The notes under the pieces are model-generated. The model had not been told where the DNA came from. It searched no databases and saw only the letters and a list, made by a program, of their open reading frames with translations. From assembly GCA_018894595.1 (NCBI GenBank), contig JAHIPN010000392.1, positions 1 through 20,172 of the forward strand: a stretch of 20,172 bases of DNA, given 5' to 3'. Source of the stretch: a bacterium. GTDB lineage: Bacteria; Atribacterota; JS1; SB-45; 34-128. The position numbers and the translations under genes were made by a program. The first letter of the stretch is position 1. Each line of letters starts with the position of its first letter. This document shows, piece after piece, positions 1-6,619 of the stretch.

Positions 1-276
1 AAATCCTGAAAAATATTTAGCTTCTATCAGCAAATAATAATTACCTACTATTATTACTAAATCTGGTTCAGTTCCATCTTCAAATACAGGCCAAAATCTA
101 AATTCCGCTTCTTCTGCTTCTTGGTCAGAAATATCAAACCCTAATTTATTCAAATACTTTTTTAGAAAAATATCCCGGGATGAATATTTGAAAAAAGAGA
201 ATACATTAGAAGTCAAAACATCTTCCATTCTCTCTACTCTGGAAGAAAGTTTGCCACGCAATTCAGCTAAATACAT
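1..276 (-). CDS. Partial PD-(D/E)XK nuclease-like protein (C-terminus outside window)
   Basis: This open frame was read by hand. It starts at ATG 276-274, preceded by GAGGTG about 9 nt upstream, and runs 92 codons without a stop to the window edge, so its 3' end is missing. The visible protein starts MYLAELRGKL. It has a helical N-terminus with E18 in VERMEDV, then EPDLVIIVGNYYLLIEAKY, in which D72 and E85-x-K87 on predicted beta strands form the D...ExK signature of PD-(D/E)XK nucleases. That family includes many restriction and defence endonucleases that cut DNA using Mg2+. I do not recognise the specific family, and domains beyond residue 92 cannot be seen. It is the last visible gene of the minus-strand accessory cluster. 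The frame is well supported; the nuclease assignment is moderately sure. Confidence 0.7.
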   Translation of the reverse strand, partial: MYLAELRGKLSSRVERMEDVLTSNVFSFFKYSSRDIFLKKYLNKLGFDISDQEAEEAEFRFWPVFEDGTEPDLVIIVGNYYLLIEAKYFSGF

Positions 277-418
277 ATGAACAATCACCTCGCATAATAT
301 GGAGTATGATCAATGTTTAATTCTAAAAAATAATTATTGTTATTCTATTTTTTCCTATTTTAATTTAACAATTTAATAATAATTTAATAGGGACAATACA
401 TCCTATTTTTTCTATGGT

Positions 419-533
419 TTAGCTTTCCATTTTACAAGGTCTTCCTTTAGGACGTCTATCTATAATAATACCTAAAGCCTCAACCATCTGGATAAAGAAC
501 TCCTCAGACCCTATAGGTTTTCCGGGAAAAGCT
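419..533 (-). pseudogene. Remnant of IS200-like / REP-associated (Y1) transposase C-terminus
   Basis: In the minus frame ending at TAA 421-419, an open stretch of about 38 codons reads AFPGKPIGSEEFF, then QMVEALGIII, then DRRPKGRPCKMES. I recognise this as the usual tail of Y1-type (IS200-like, REP-associated tyrosine) transposases, in which a G-[RK]-P-[LI]-GSEEF block is followed by a leucine-rich helix and a basic GRP[RK]K end. The catalytic HUH and Tyr region is absent: an in-frame stop (TAA 550-548) lies just upstream. A dispersed repeat copy (531-562) abuts the fragment. Sequence at about 386-409 resembles the outer part of that repeat in opposite orientation, as if the remnant were flanked by related ends. 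It is non-functional and marks past mobile-element activity. The assignment rests on a short motif recalled from the family. Confidence 0.55.
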
Positions 534-562
534 ACCGAATTATTGAGTTAGTATACCTTCCT
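531..562 (-). repeat. Dispersed intergenic repeat, copy 1
   Basis: The plus-strand core is ACCGAATTATTGAGTTA, flanked by GCT on the left and GTATACCTTCCTA on the right. It differs from copy 4 at two positions in a 23-nt core. It lies about 80 nt 3' of the GIY-YIG-like gene and directly adjoins the transposase remnant. This copy lacks the A-run that the other three have on the left. Confidence 0.6.
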
Positions 563-643
563 AGTTTATCTAATTTAAAAGCAAAATATTAATTGTCTAA
601 GAAAATGGGATGTTTTCTTATTTTAATAATATAACCATAAGTA

Positions 644-1093
644 TTAGCCACAATTAAGACTTTCCCAGTCAATATATTTACGAGGCAAATTGTTATTGAG
701 TGGTGGAACTTCTCCATGTCTTTTAAAATAGCACTTTAATAATCGTTCCTCTTCCTTCTTAGTTTCACTTTCATTCCGCAACTTCTTAAAGGAATATTGG
801 ATTTTACAATCATTGTACCTTCCTATAAAGTTGGTATATTTCTTTATAAGATTTAACCTTTGCCCTCCTGCGTGAGCACACCCTTTTCCTTCCATTGCAC
901 TACGAAAACATTTTATCCGCCTTTCTATATCTATTGACCTACCTATCTGGAGAATTCCATCCTTATCTTTATCAAGAAATCGAGAAATCTCAATAGGACA
1001 GTCTTTTAAGTTAGCTAAGCGTATTTTATAAACTCCGCAACCTTTATAACTTGCGTTCTTCTCAATATCTACCCACTCATTCCATCTTGACAT
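644..1093 (-). CDS. GIY-YIG-like nuclease domain protein
   Basis: A 149-aa protein that looks like a single-domain GIY-YIG-type nuclease. G20-VYKI takes the place of the GIY strand. ILQIGRS (residues 47-53) takes the place of the YIG strand, with R52 and R58-R59 as candidates for the conserved Arg. EEERLL (115-120) supplies the acidic metal-binding residue, and the PPLNNN block (130-135) supplies the Asn typical of the family C-terminus. The first Tyr of YIG is replaced by Leu-Gln, so activity is uncertain. The start is well placed: GAGGAG lies 7 nt before ATG 1093. It is a standalone gene about 117 bp downstream of the PD-(D/E)XK gene on the same strand, with an inverted repeat between them. 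Known relatives act as homing, restriction or repair nucleases; its role here is inferred from the defence context only. Confidence 0.65.
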   Translation of the reverse strand: MSRWNEWVDIEKNASYKGCGVYKIRLANLKDCPIEISRFLDKDKDGILQIGRSIDIERRIKCFRSAMEGKGCAHAGGQRLNLIKKYTNFIGRYNDCKIQYSFKKLRNESETKKEEERLLKCYFKRHGEVPPLNNNLPRKYIDWESLNCG

Positions 1094-1136
1094 GCTCTAT
1101 CTCCTCATTAAAACTATGCATTTCTCTTAATGGTAT

Positions 1137-1198
1137 CGGTGTAAAAGAAATTTAACAAAGCCGAATTTGGACTGAGCGAAGCGTGGTCTTTTACACCG
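1137..1198. repeat. 12-bp perfect inverted repeat with 38-nt loop
   Basis: CGGTGTAAAAGA at 1137-1148 is the exact reverse complement of TCTTTTACACCG at 1187-1198. The 38-nt loop includes a small nested palindrome (AGCGAAGCG with flanks). The whole element fits in the gap between the stop of the 219-aa nuclease gene (1211) and the ribosome binding site of the GIY-YIG gene. It has no T-tract that would make it an ordinary intrinsic terminator. It could be an mRNA processing or stability stem-loop, a small palindromic mobile repeat, or a protein-binding site. Confidence 0.7.
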
Positions 1199-1210
1199 TA
1201 TTATGTGCTG

Positions 1211-1870
1211 TTATGCGCACGATATAATTTTTTTAAATAGATCCTCAATAGGATTTATAATTACACTTACATCATCAATTTTATCCAGAGAGATATTTTT
1301 CGGCCATATAGAGGACAAGGTGAAATATTGTTCACCGACCTTTTTGTTATCAGCAGGAAACCCAGGCCAATTTTTTGAAGTCATTACTACTAGAAACGCC
1401 CTTGCATTAGGATATTCACCTTTCAACTTGACTTCTCTTTTTTTAAAATCTTCTTCCCATTTATCTCGATTCCAGCCTAATTGTGTTTTACACTCAACTA
1501 TTGCAACTACCTTATTATTTTTCCAAACGGAAATATCCGGCCTAATTGTTCCTTTTTTTTGTCTTATTTGTCTTTCTGAATGAACCTCTAAACCAATATC
1601 CTCTATGTCGAAGATTACTTTTAGGTAAAAGACTATTGTCTCAACAAAGAAATCAGAAGCTGGTGACAAATATCTCTTATTCAAAAATTTCTTAATTTTG
1701 TCTTGAGCATCGTAGTAGGTTTTCATTCTGAGGAGAATTGCTTTTGTAATATCCCTTTTTTTAAGTGAAATAGAAGCATTGGATTTGATTTGCTCATAAA
1801 GGCTCACCAATTGCTTCTGCTGATTATCCAAGCTTTCCCAATATTTCTTTTCAAACTCCAGTAATGACAT
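1211..1870 (-). CDS. PD-(D/E)XK restriction-endonuclease-like protein
   Basis: A 219-aa protein with a helical N-terminal half (1-70) and a C-terminal PD-(D/E)XK fold. E77 lies in FFVETIVFYLK. TIRPDISVW (108-116) carries the catalytic Asp D112, and VVAIVECKTQLGW (121-133) carries the ExK pair E126/K128. The strand-turn-strand spacing between D112 and E126 is normal for type II, type I HsdR N-terminal and HJR-like nucleases. The predicted activity is Mg2+-dependent DNA cleavage; no specificity domain is visible. The start is supported by AAAGGA 7 nt before ATG 1870. A promoter-like TTGACA element sits about 90 nt upstream. No matching methyltransferase is adjacent, so a classical restriction-modification pair is unlikely unless its partner is elsewhere. 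Nuclease fold fairly sure; biological role not known. Confidence 0.7.
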   Translation of the reverse strand: MSLLEFEKKYWESLDNQQKQLVSLYEQIKSNASISLKKRDITKAILLRMKTYYDAQDKIKKFLNKRYLSPASDFFVETIVFYLKVIFDIEDIGLEVHSERQIRQKKGTIRPDISVWKNNKVVAIVECKTQLGWNRDKWEEDFKKREVKLKGEYPNARAFLVVMTSKNWPGFPADNKKVGEQYFTLSSIWPKNISLDKIDDVSVIINPIEDLFKKIISCA

Positions 1871-1935
1871 AGTTAATTCCTTTTAGGGCATAATTACACT
1901 AACTCGTTTATATTTTAACTTAAGTTCTTTATTTT

Positions 1936-1963
1936 AATTTATATTTTTAGTAGAATTTGTCAA
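1936..1963 (-). promoter_or_regulatory. Candidate sigma70-type promoter for the 219-aa nuclease gene
   Basis: On the minus strand a perfect TTGACA (1963-1958) is followed after 16 nt by TAAATT (1941-1936). This would place the transcript start near 1930 and give a leader of about 60 nt before ATG 1870. The region is very AT-rich, so the -10 match is weak evidence; the exact -35 is the main support. Confidence 0.35.
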
Positions 1964-2010
1964 CATTTATATAAACACATTTAGAGAATATACAATATCT
2001 CTCAAAAATT

Positions 2011-3498
2011 CTACTTCACCTTCAACATCTTTAATAAATCTTCTTTTAACTCAGTATTTTTAACTTGAGAAAAGGAGGTTTCTTTTAATATATTTACAAA
2101 TTCTTTTCCTAACTTTTTTAGAATCCTTTCCCATATCTCATAATAATCATGTTCTATATTTATATAATCCACAATCCCTCTTCTCTCCGGGATAACCAAT
2201 TCTGACATCTCACTAATAATCTCTTCTAAAACGGAAGAGACTACATTCATATCTAACTTGATAAAAGCTGCATCTCCGGAAATCTGGGAAAATTGATTAA
2301 ATCGCTCTCTTAATCTAGTGCAAAGTCTCTCCGAAAGAAGGTCTATCTCTCTTTCTGCATGCTCAAATATTTCCTCTACATCTTCCTCCTTAATAACCCT
2401 TTCTTTCTGAAAAAATGGCTCTATCCAATCATGATTTAGGATGGGCATCTCCCGATATCTATTAACCAACTTTAATAATACCGGTACCGGTAGAAAAGAA
2501 AGTTGAAAGCCAGTAATATCTTTAAATTTCCTACAACATCCTTCTGTCTCATGAGGGAAGTCAGGGGCAACCAGCAGCATGTATTTGGCATAACCTTTAT
2601 AGGCACCAATCAGTTTGTCTTTGAAGAGATCAAGACAATAATTTTTTAGGGTATACAAATAATCTTGTTTTTTAACCAGATAATTATAGGTTCCTTCGGC
2701 AGCAGTCTTACATTCTACTACGATAAAATAGGGATGTACCGCCCTTCCGGCAATTAAGATTATATCCCAGCCATGGCCACTCCGCTGAGGGATGGTATCA
2801 AAATCCAATAGTAAGAAGGCCCGATTTACCAAATCCTCAAAGACCTTTTCTGGTTCATCATGATATTTCTTTCGGGCTACTGTCCTATTCTGCCGAGCAA
2901 TATCTAAAAAATCGGTATTTAATTTTTCTAAGTCCCCTTCTATATCCCGATGAGCTATTTCTTCTCCCTCATCTCTCTTCCGCTGGTTTACTACTGCTAA
3001 TAATTCCTCTAACACCTTCCCTTCTATATAATTAATTTTATCTTTTGGGCTTACTTCTTTTTCATAGATCAATTGAGCAATTGCAGCAGCATAATGTTTA
3101 CAAAAGGGGGTACTTCCTCTTTTTACTTGGTAGAGATAATCGGCACACTTATCATCACACATATAAGAAAAGTCTTCTTTTCCTAAATTATTAATAATTA
3201 CTCTATGTCCACTTACATCTACAATTAGGGAGATTTTATCTCTGCATCTGATAGTTACACGTTTATTTAAAAAATGGTCTCGACCATCTCTGATCTTACC
3301 TAATAGTTTATCTATCAGATAAACATTACAAATATCTTTTAACTCCTCTAAAGAGATCTCCAGATTATCAACCATAAACTTAGCCAGTTCCTTTTTTGTT
3401 CCGGAATATCCTTTAAGGTTATTCTTCTCACAAATTTCTTTTAAGTTATTGACAGTTAGAGTTTGAAGGATAGATGATTTTTCTCGCTTATCACTCAT
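2011..3498 (-). CDS. SAP-like / Cys-His / PD-(D/E)XK putative endonuclease
   Basis: A 495-aa multi-part protein that I do not recognise as a named family. Residues 13-46 (LTVNNLKEICEKNNLKGY and following) look like a SAP-type DNA-binding helix-extended loop-helix. Residues 114-135 hold C114-x3-C118 and FC133KH135, a spaced C-x3-C-x14-C-x-H pattern that could bind zinc and recalls SWIM fingers. Residues 215-280 form a PD-(D/E)XK core: E221 in KVFEDLVNRAF, D245 in GHGWDIIL, and E262/K264 in YFIVVECKTAAEG. The remaining C-terminal half is helical, with nothing identified. The ATG at 3498 has a strong GGGGGG site about 8 nt upstream. The layout suggests a DNA-binding nuclease with its own recognition modules. 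It sits 199 bp 3' of the helicase gene, so a functional pairing is possible but unproven. Confidence 0.65.
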   Translation of the reverse strand: MSDKREKSSILQTLTVNNLKEICEKNNLKGYSGTKKELAKFMVDNLEISLEELKDICNVYLIDKLLGKIRDGRDHFLNKRVTIRCRDKISLIVDVSGHRVIINNLGKEDFSYMCDDKCADYLYQVKRGSTPFCKHYAAAIAQLIYEKEVSPKDKINYIEGKVLEELLAVVNQRKRDEGEEIAHRDIEGDLEKLNTDFLDIARQNRTVARKKYHDEPEKVFEDLVNRAFLLLDFDTIPQRSGHGWDIILIAGRAVHPYFIVVECKTAAEGTYNYLVKKQDYLYTLKNYCLDLFKDKLIGAYKGYAKYMLLVAPDFPHETEGCCRKFKDITGFQLSFLPVPVLLKLVNRYREMPILNHDWIEPFFQKERVIKEEDVEEIFEHAEREIDLLSERLCTRLRERFNQFSQISGDAAFIKLDMNVVSSVLEEIISEMSELVIPERRGIVDYINIEHDYYEIWERILKKLGKEFVNILKETSFSQVKNTELKEDLLKMLKVK

Positions 3499-3604
3499 TT
3501 AAAATCCCCCCTTCGAATATGAATATTAAAACAAAGACTATCTTGATTTTCTCTTACTTTAAATTACAAAATGTCTTTGTAGAAGTTATGAAAATTTAAA
3601 AAAA

Positions 3605-3637
3605 GCTACCTAATTATGGAGCTAGTAAACCATCCCT
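3605..3637 (-). repeat. Dispersed intergenic repeat, copy 2
   Basis: The plus-strand core is ACCTAATTATGGAGCTA and the unit ends in TCCCT. It is the most diverged copy, with three differences from copy 4 in the 23-nt core. On the gene (minus) strand it can fold as AGCTCC, a 7-nt loop, then GGTAGCT with one bulged T, directly followed by seven T. This is a weak terminator-like shape about 60 nt after the helicase stop codon. Confidence 0.6.
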
Positions 3638-3697
3638 TGTTTCATTTCTTGTGTTAAAAAATTTATCAACGCTCTATTCCTTATTATAATATAAAAT

Positions 3698-5494
3698 TCA
3701 TATCTTATTTATTTCCTCAATATATCGACTCGGAATGCCATCAATAAACTTAGATCTTCCTACAGATAACCATCTAGTAATTTTTCTATCTCTTTTATCA
3801 GAATGTAATAGATATAATTCTTTCCTTGTTCTGGTCATGGCAACGTACAATAATCGGCTCTCTTCCTTAATGTTTGATTCATCTTTGTGAGGCAAAATAC
3901 CATTTTCTAACCCATTAATAAAGACGTAATCTGCCTCCAGTCCTTTGGCTTTTTTCATTGTTAATATTCTAACATTAGTTTTGTCTGGAATATTTACTGA
4001 ATTTTGTATTTCATTGACAATTGAATTTAACTCATTTTCAAAACTAGATATATCTTTCCAAATTTTTAATTCATTAATTACTGTAGATATAAAATTAGAA
4101 GTATCCCCTCTATTTTTGTAAGCTTCTTTTAATTTAGAAAGTATATCAATTAGCTTACAAAATAGAACATTATTTTTTAATTTTTTTACTCTTGTATATA
4201 AAGTTTTTCTTTCGACCACTTCATTCCAAAAATTACTTATTTCCTTTTTAATGTTTTCTTTCTTATTAGGTATATTTGACATTTCTCTATTTATAATTTT
4301 TTCTATAAGCATTCGGAATCGAAAATTATTACCAGGTTCTTTCAACCATTGTAATAACATACTTAGTAAATATAATTCGGTTTTCTCTATATCATAATCA
4401 CAGTAGAAATCAATATGTCTTTTTGTTAAGGCATGTGTTATTGGTTTAGCAAAGGATAATCCCGGAACTAATATTAAAATATCGTATGAAGTTCCTATCT
4501 TATATATTCTGTCTGCTATAAAAAATGCTTCCATATTTTGATGTTCAAAATTACATACCCTGATTTTATTAGGTAAATTTTTTTCAAACTGAAATTTATC
4601 TATCAGATCAATTTTGCCATCATTATATTTTCGAACCATATGAAAAGACCCTTTAAATATATTTTCGGGACATCTAAAATTTCTTATTAAATGCCTAATT
4701 TCTGCATTTGGAGCATAATCATTTAAAAAACTTTTTATATACTCTGGGCTTCCTCCTCTGAAGCCATAGATACTTTGATCATCATCTCCTACAACAAAAA
4801 GATTTTCTGTTTTCCCTTCACTTAACAATTTAATTAATTTCCACTGAGCATAATTAATATCTTGGTATTCATCGACCAATAAATATTCCACTTTATTCTG
4901 TACTTTTTTTAAAATATCTTTATGATCTTCAAGAAGTTTACAAGCTAATAATATTTGATCGTCATAATCAATATAACTAAATTTTCTTAATAGATTTCTA
5001 TATTCTGTACATATTTTACATTTTAAACTATCTTCTACCTTTATACATTTGCCTTCTTGTCTACATTTAATTGTTTCTTTAACACTTTCTCTCTTTGCTC
5101 CAATAATTTGCGCACAATCCTTCATAATTATTTCTTTTAAGCTACCCGAAGGTAATGTCTGTAAATTTTGTTTAAACCCTAATCTTGAATAATTATCCCT
5201 TACAATACTATATCCAAATTGATGCATAGTATTTATATTTGATGGCTGTAACTCATCCTCGATATAAACATTTTTGTCATTTTTTAAATTAATTTTTTTT
5301 CTCATATTAATTTTTGCTTCATTGGTAAATGTTATAACTGCTATTTTATCTGGATCAACTTCTTCATCCACGACTAAATGTTTTATTTTATATGCTAAAG
5401 CATAGGTTTTACCCATACCAGGACCTGCTAATATTAATAGAGGCTTATTTATTCGTACTATTTCATCTAATATATTTAATTTATCTATTTTCAT
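3698..5494 (-). CDS. UvrD/PcrA-like superfamily 1 DNA helicase, short, with Cys4 insertion
   Basis: A 598-aa SF1A helicase with the full motif set: motif I GPGMGKT (24-30), Ia ITFTNEA, II VDEYQD (207-212), III GDDDQSIYGFRG (236-247), IV RNFRC (271-275), V KGLEADYVF (507-515) and VI LLYVAMTRTR (538-547). These residues bind ATP and single-stranded DNA, so 3'-to-5' unwinding is expected. It is shorter than typical UvrD/PcrA (about 700 aa), mainly between motifs IV and V. Where domain 1B lies it has C144, C150, C159 and C162, a likely zinc or Fe-S site. The start has only a distant AAGG (about 14 nt), so translation may be weak. Size recalls the GajB-type helicase of Gabija, but no GajA-like ATPase-nuclease is adjacent. 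A role in DNA defence or repair is inferred from its neighbours. Confidence 0.85.
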   Translation of the reverse strand: MKIDKLNILDEIVRINKPLLILAGPGMGKTYALAYKIKHLVVDEEVDPDKIAVITFTNEAKINMRKKINLKNDKNVYIEDELQPSNINTMHQFGYSIVRDNYSRLGFKQNLQTLPSGSLKEIIMKDCAQIIGAKRESVKETIKCRQEGKCIKVEDSLKCKICTEYRNLLRKFSYIDYDDQILLACKLLEDHKDILKKVQNKVEYLLVDEYQDINYAQWKLIKLLSEGKTENLFVVGDDDQSIYGFRGGSPEYIKSFLNDYAPNAEIRHLIRNFRCPENIFKGSFHMVRKYNDGKIDLIDKFQFEKNLPNKIRVCNFEHQNMEAFFIADRIYKIGTSYDILILVPGLSFAKPITHALTKRHIDFYCDYDIEKTELYLLSMLLQWLKEPGNNFRFRMLIEKIINREMSNIPNKKENIKKEISNFWNEVVERKTLYTRVKKLKNNVLFCKLIDILSKLKEAYKNRGDTSNFISTVINELKIWKDISSFENELNSIVNEIQNSVNIPDKTNVRILTMKKAKGLEADYVFINGLENGILPHKDESNIKEESRLLYVAMTRTRKELYLLHSDKRDRKITRWLSVGRSKFIDGIPSRYIEEINKI

Positions 5495-5579
5495 TTAGTA
5501 TTTTTTAACCTTCTTAATTCTTTAGTATATAAGAAGCTTACTAATTTGAGAATTAATACACTGTAAAAAAATAGAAAAA

Positions 5580-5614
5580 GTTACCGAATTATTGAGCTAT
5601 TACAACAATCCCCT
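5580..5614 (-). repeat. Dispersed intergenic repeat, copy 3
   Basis: The plus-strand core ACCGAATTATTGAGCTA is identical to copy 4 over this stretch; the 23-nt core differs at one base. It ends in TCCCCT. On the gene strand it is followed by CTTTTTCTATTTTTTT. It lies about 20 nt after the stop codon of the 297-aa gene and before the helicase gene. Confidence 0.65.
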
Positions 5615-5633
5615 GACATATTAATAGATTAGT

Positions 5634-6527
5634 TCATTTTTCATAAAAATATTTTGGGTAATCCAATCTTTTTAAAAGTAACAAGGATTCAAGGTTAGCA
5701 TAAGCTAAGCCTCTTGTAAATTGCATACTTTGACTAAGTATATTTATCCGCTTATTAAAGCTAAACTCAGCTAATTTTTTATTACCTCGAGAATCATTAA
5801 TAAAGATAATGTCCGGTATAAAGATATTTACAATTATTTTATTATCTTTCTCCTTCCTAAATGATGCTTTGAACATAGAGCCAAACCAATTAGAAATATC
5901 TTTACTATCTTCTAATTTCTTGATATCAATACCCTCTTCTATCACAATAGCGTTATCATTTTTTGCTAATGATCTATAATGTACAACACAGTCTCTAATG
6001 TCAATCAGATATAACAAAGAAGGATCTTTTTTAATTTTTTCATAAATAGGACATTTAGTTGAACCATTTATAAATCCCCTAACGGATTTTGGTAATTGAT
6101 GGATTTTTGTTTTAAATACAGGTGAAAGAATATTCCTTAAATTATCTAAACAAATTCTACCTAAATTAATTAGAGCATAAAACTCAAAAAGTAATTTCTG
6201 TGTTTCTGGAGAATACATTATCACAATATTTGCATTAGTATTTTTTACTCTTTCCTGTACACCTTTGCTAAATAACCCATAATAATTTATAATATTTTTA
6301 CAATGATGAATTACACCAAGAATAAACCATTCGGATTGATAAATTTTTAAAGAAATATTTTTAGCATTATAATTCTTAAATAAATTACTAGATAAATTAT
6401 CATTTTTCTTATTTTTTTTAGCTATATAATTATTAAGATTAGATATTGTATTATTTAATGCTTTTTCAATTTTATCTAATTCATCTACAAAATCCCCTGT
6501 ATAACGCACATTATGCTTATTATTCAT
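5634..6527 (-). CDS. Uncharacterised protein with R-x4-H (HEPN-like) motif
   Basis: A 297-aa soluble protein that I do not recognise. It is Asn/Lys/Ile-rich and mainly helical in its first 200 residues (helices around 12-40, 65-85 and 106-135). At 176-185 it reads DIRDCVVHYR, giving R178-x4-H183, which fits the R-x4-6-H motif of HEPN domains. Many of those are RNases in toxin-antitoxin, abortive infection and CRISPR-linked proteins. The polar residue after Arg is Asp; Asn or His is more usual. The C-terminal third (residues 210-297) looks beta-rich, then helical, with nothing identified. No signal peptide or membrane segment is evident. The ATG at 6527 has AAGGGG about 13 nt upstream, a little far. 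It follows the HNH-like gene after 92 bp. The HEPN reading is tentative; the coding call is firm on length, ribosome binding site and strand context. Confidence 0.55.
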   Translation of the reverse strand: MNNKHNVRYTGDFVDELDKIEKALNNTISNLNNYIAKKNKKNDNLSSNLFKNYNAKNISLKIYQSEWFILGVIHHCKNIINYYGLFSKGVQERVKNTNANIVIMYSPETQKLLFEFYALINLGRICLDNLRNILSPVFKTKIHQLPKSVRGFINGSTKCPIYEKIKKDPSLLYLIDIRDCVVHYRSLAKNDNAIVIEEGIDIKKLEDSKDISNWFGSMFKASFRKEKDNKIIVNIFIPDIIFINDSRGNKKLAEFSFNKRINILSQSMQFTRGLAYANLESLLLLKRLDYPKYFYEK

Positions 6528-6561
6528 ATTTTTATCAAACCCCTTACGAAAAGTTAAAAAA

Positions 6562-6595
6562 GTTACCGAATTATTGAGCTAGTACATGTGTCCCT
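6562..6595 (-). repeat. Dispersed intergenic repeat, copy 4
   Basis: The plus-strand core is ACCGAATTATTGAGCTA, with GTT to the left, GTACATGTG to the right, and an end in TCCCT. I use this copy as the reference because the others differ from it at one to three core positions. On the gene strand it is followed by a six-T run and lies about 25 nt after the stop of the HNH-like gene. Confidence 0.65.
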
Positions 6596-6619
6596 ATTTA
6601 TTTAAGTTTTTTTGCATCA

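Noticed and set aside
1130..1215. Integron attC site
   Set aside because: A GTTAAAT core-like heptamer is present on the minus strand, but no complementary RYYYAAC partner sits at the right place, and the perfect palindrome lies outside the core-like sequence, unlike attC folding. No integrase is visible.
1203..1583. Plus-strand ORF opposite the 219-aa nuclease gene, and similar plus-strand ORFs at 7372, 8950, 11016, 11472, 13850, 17744 and 18251
   Set aside because: All are antisense shadows of confident minus-strand genes, with no recognisable protein features.
3698..5494. Gabija (GajAB) system
   Set aside because: Only a GajB-like helicase is present; no neighbour carries an ATPase plus TOPRIM nuclease of GajA type.
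531..6595. CRISPR array made of the four repeat copies
   Set aside because: Copies are kilobases apart with genes between them; there are no regular spacers and no cas genes.
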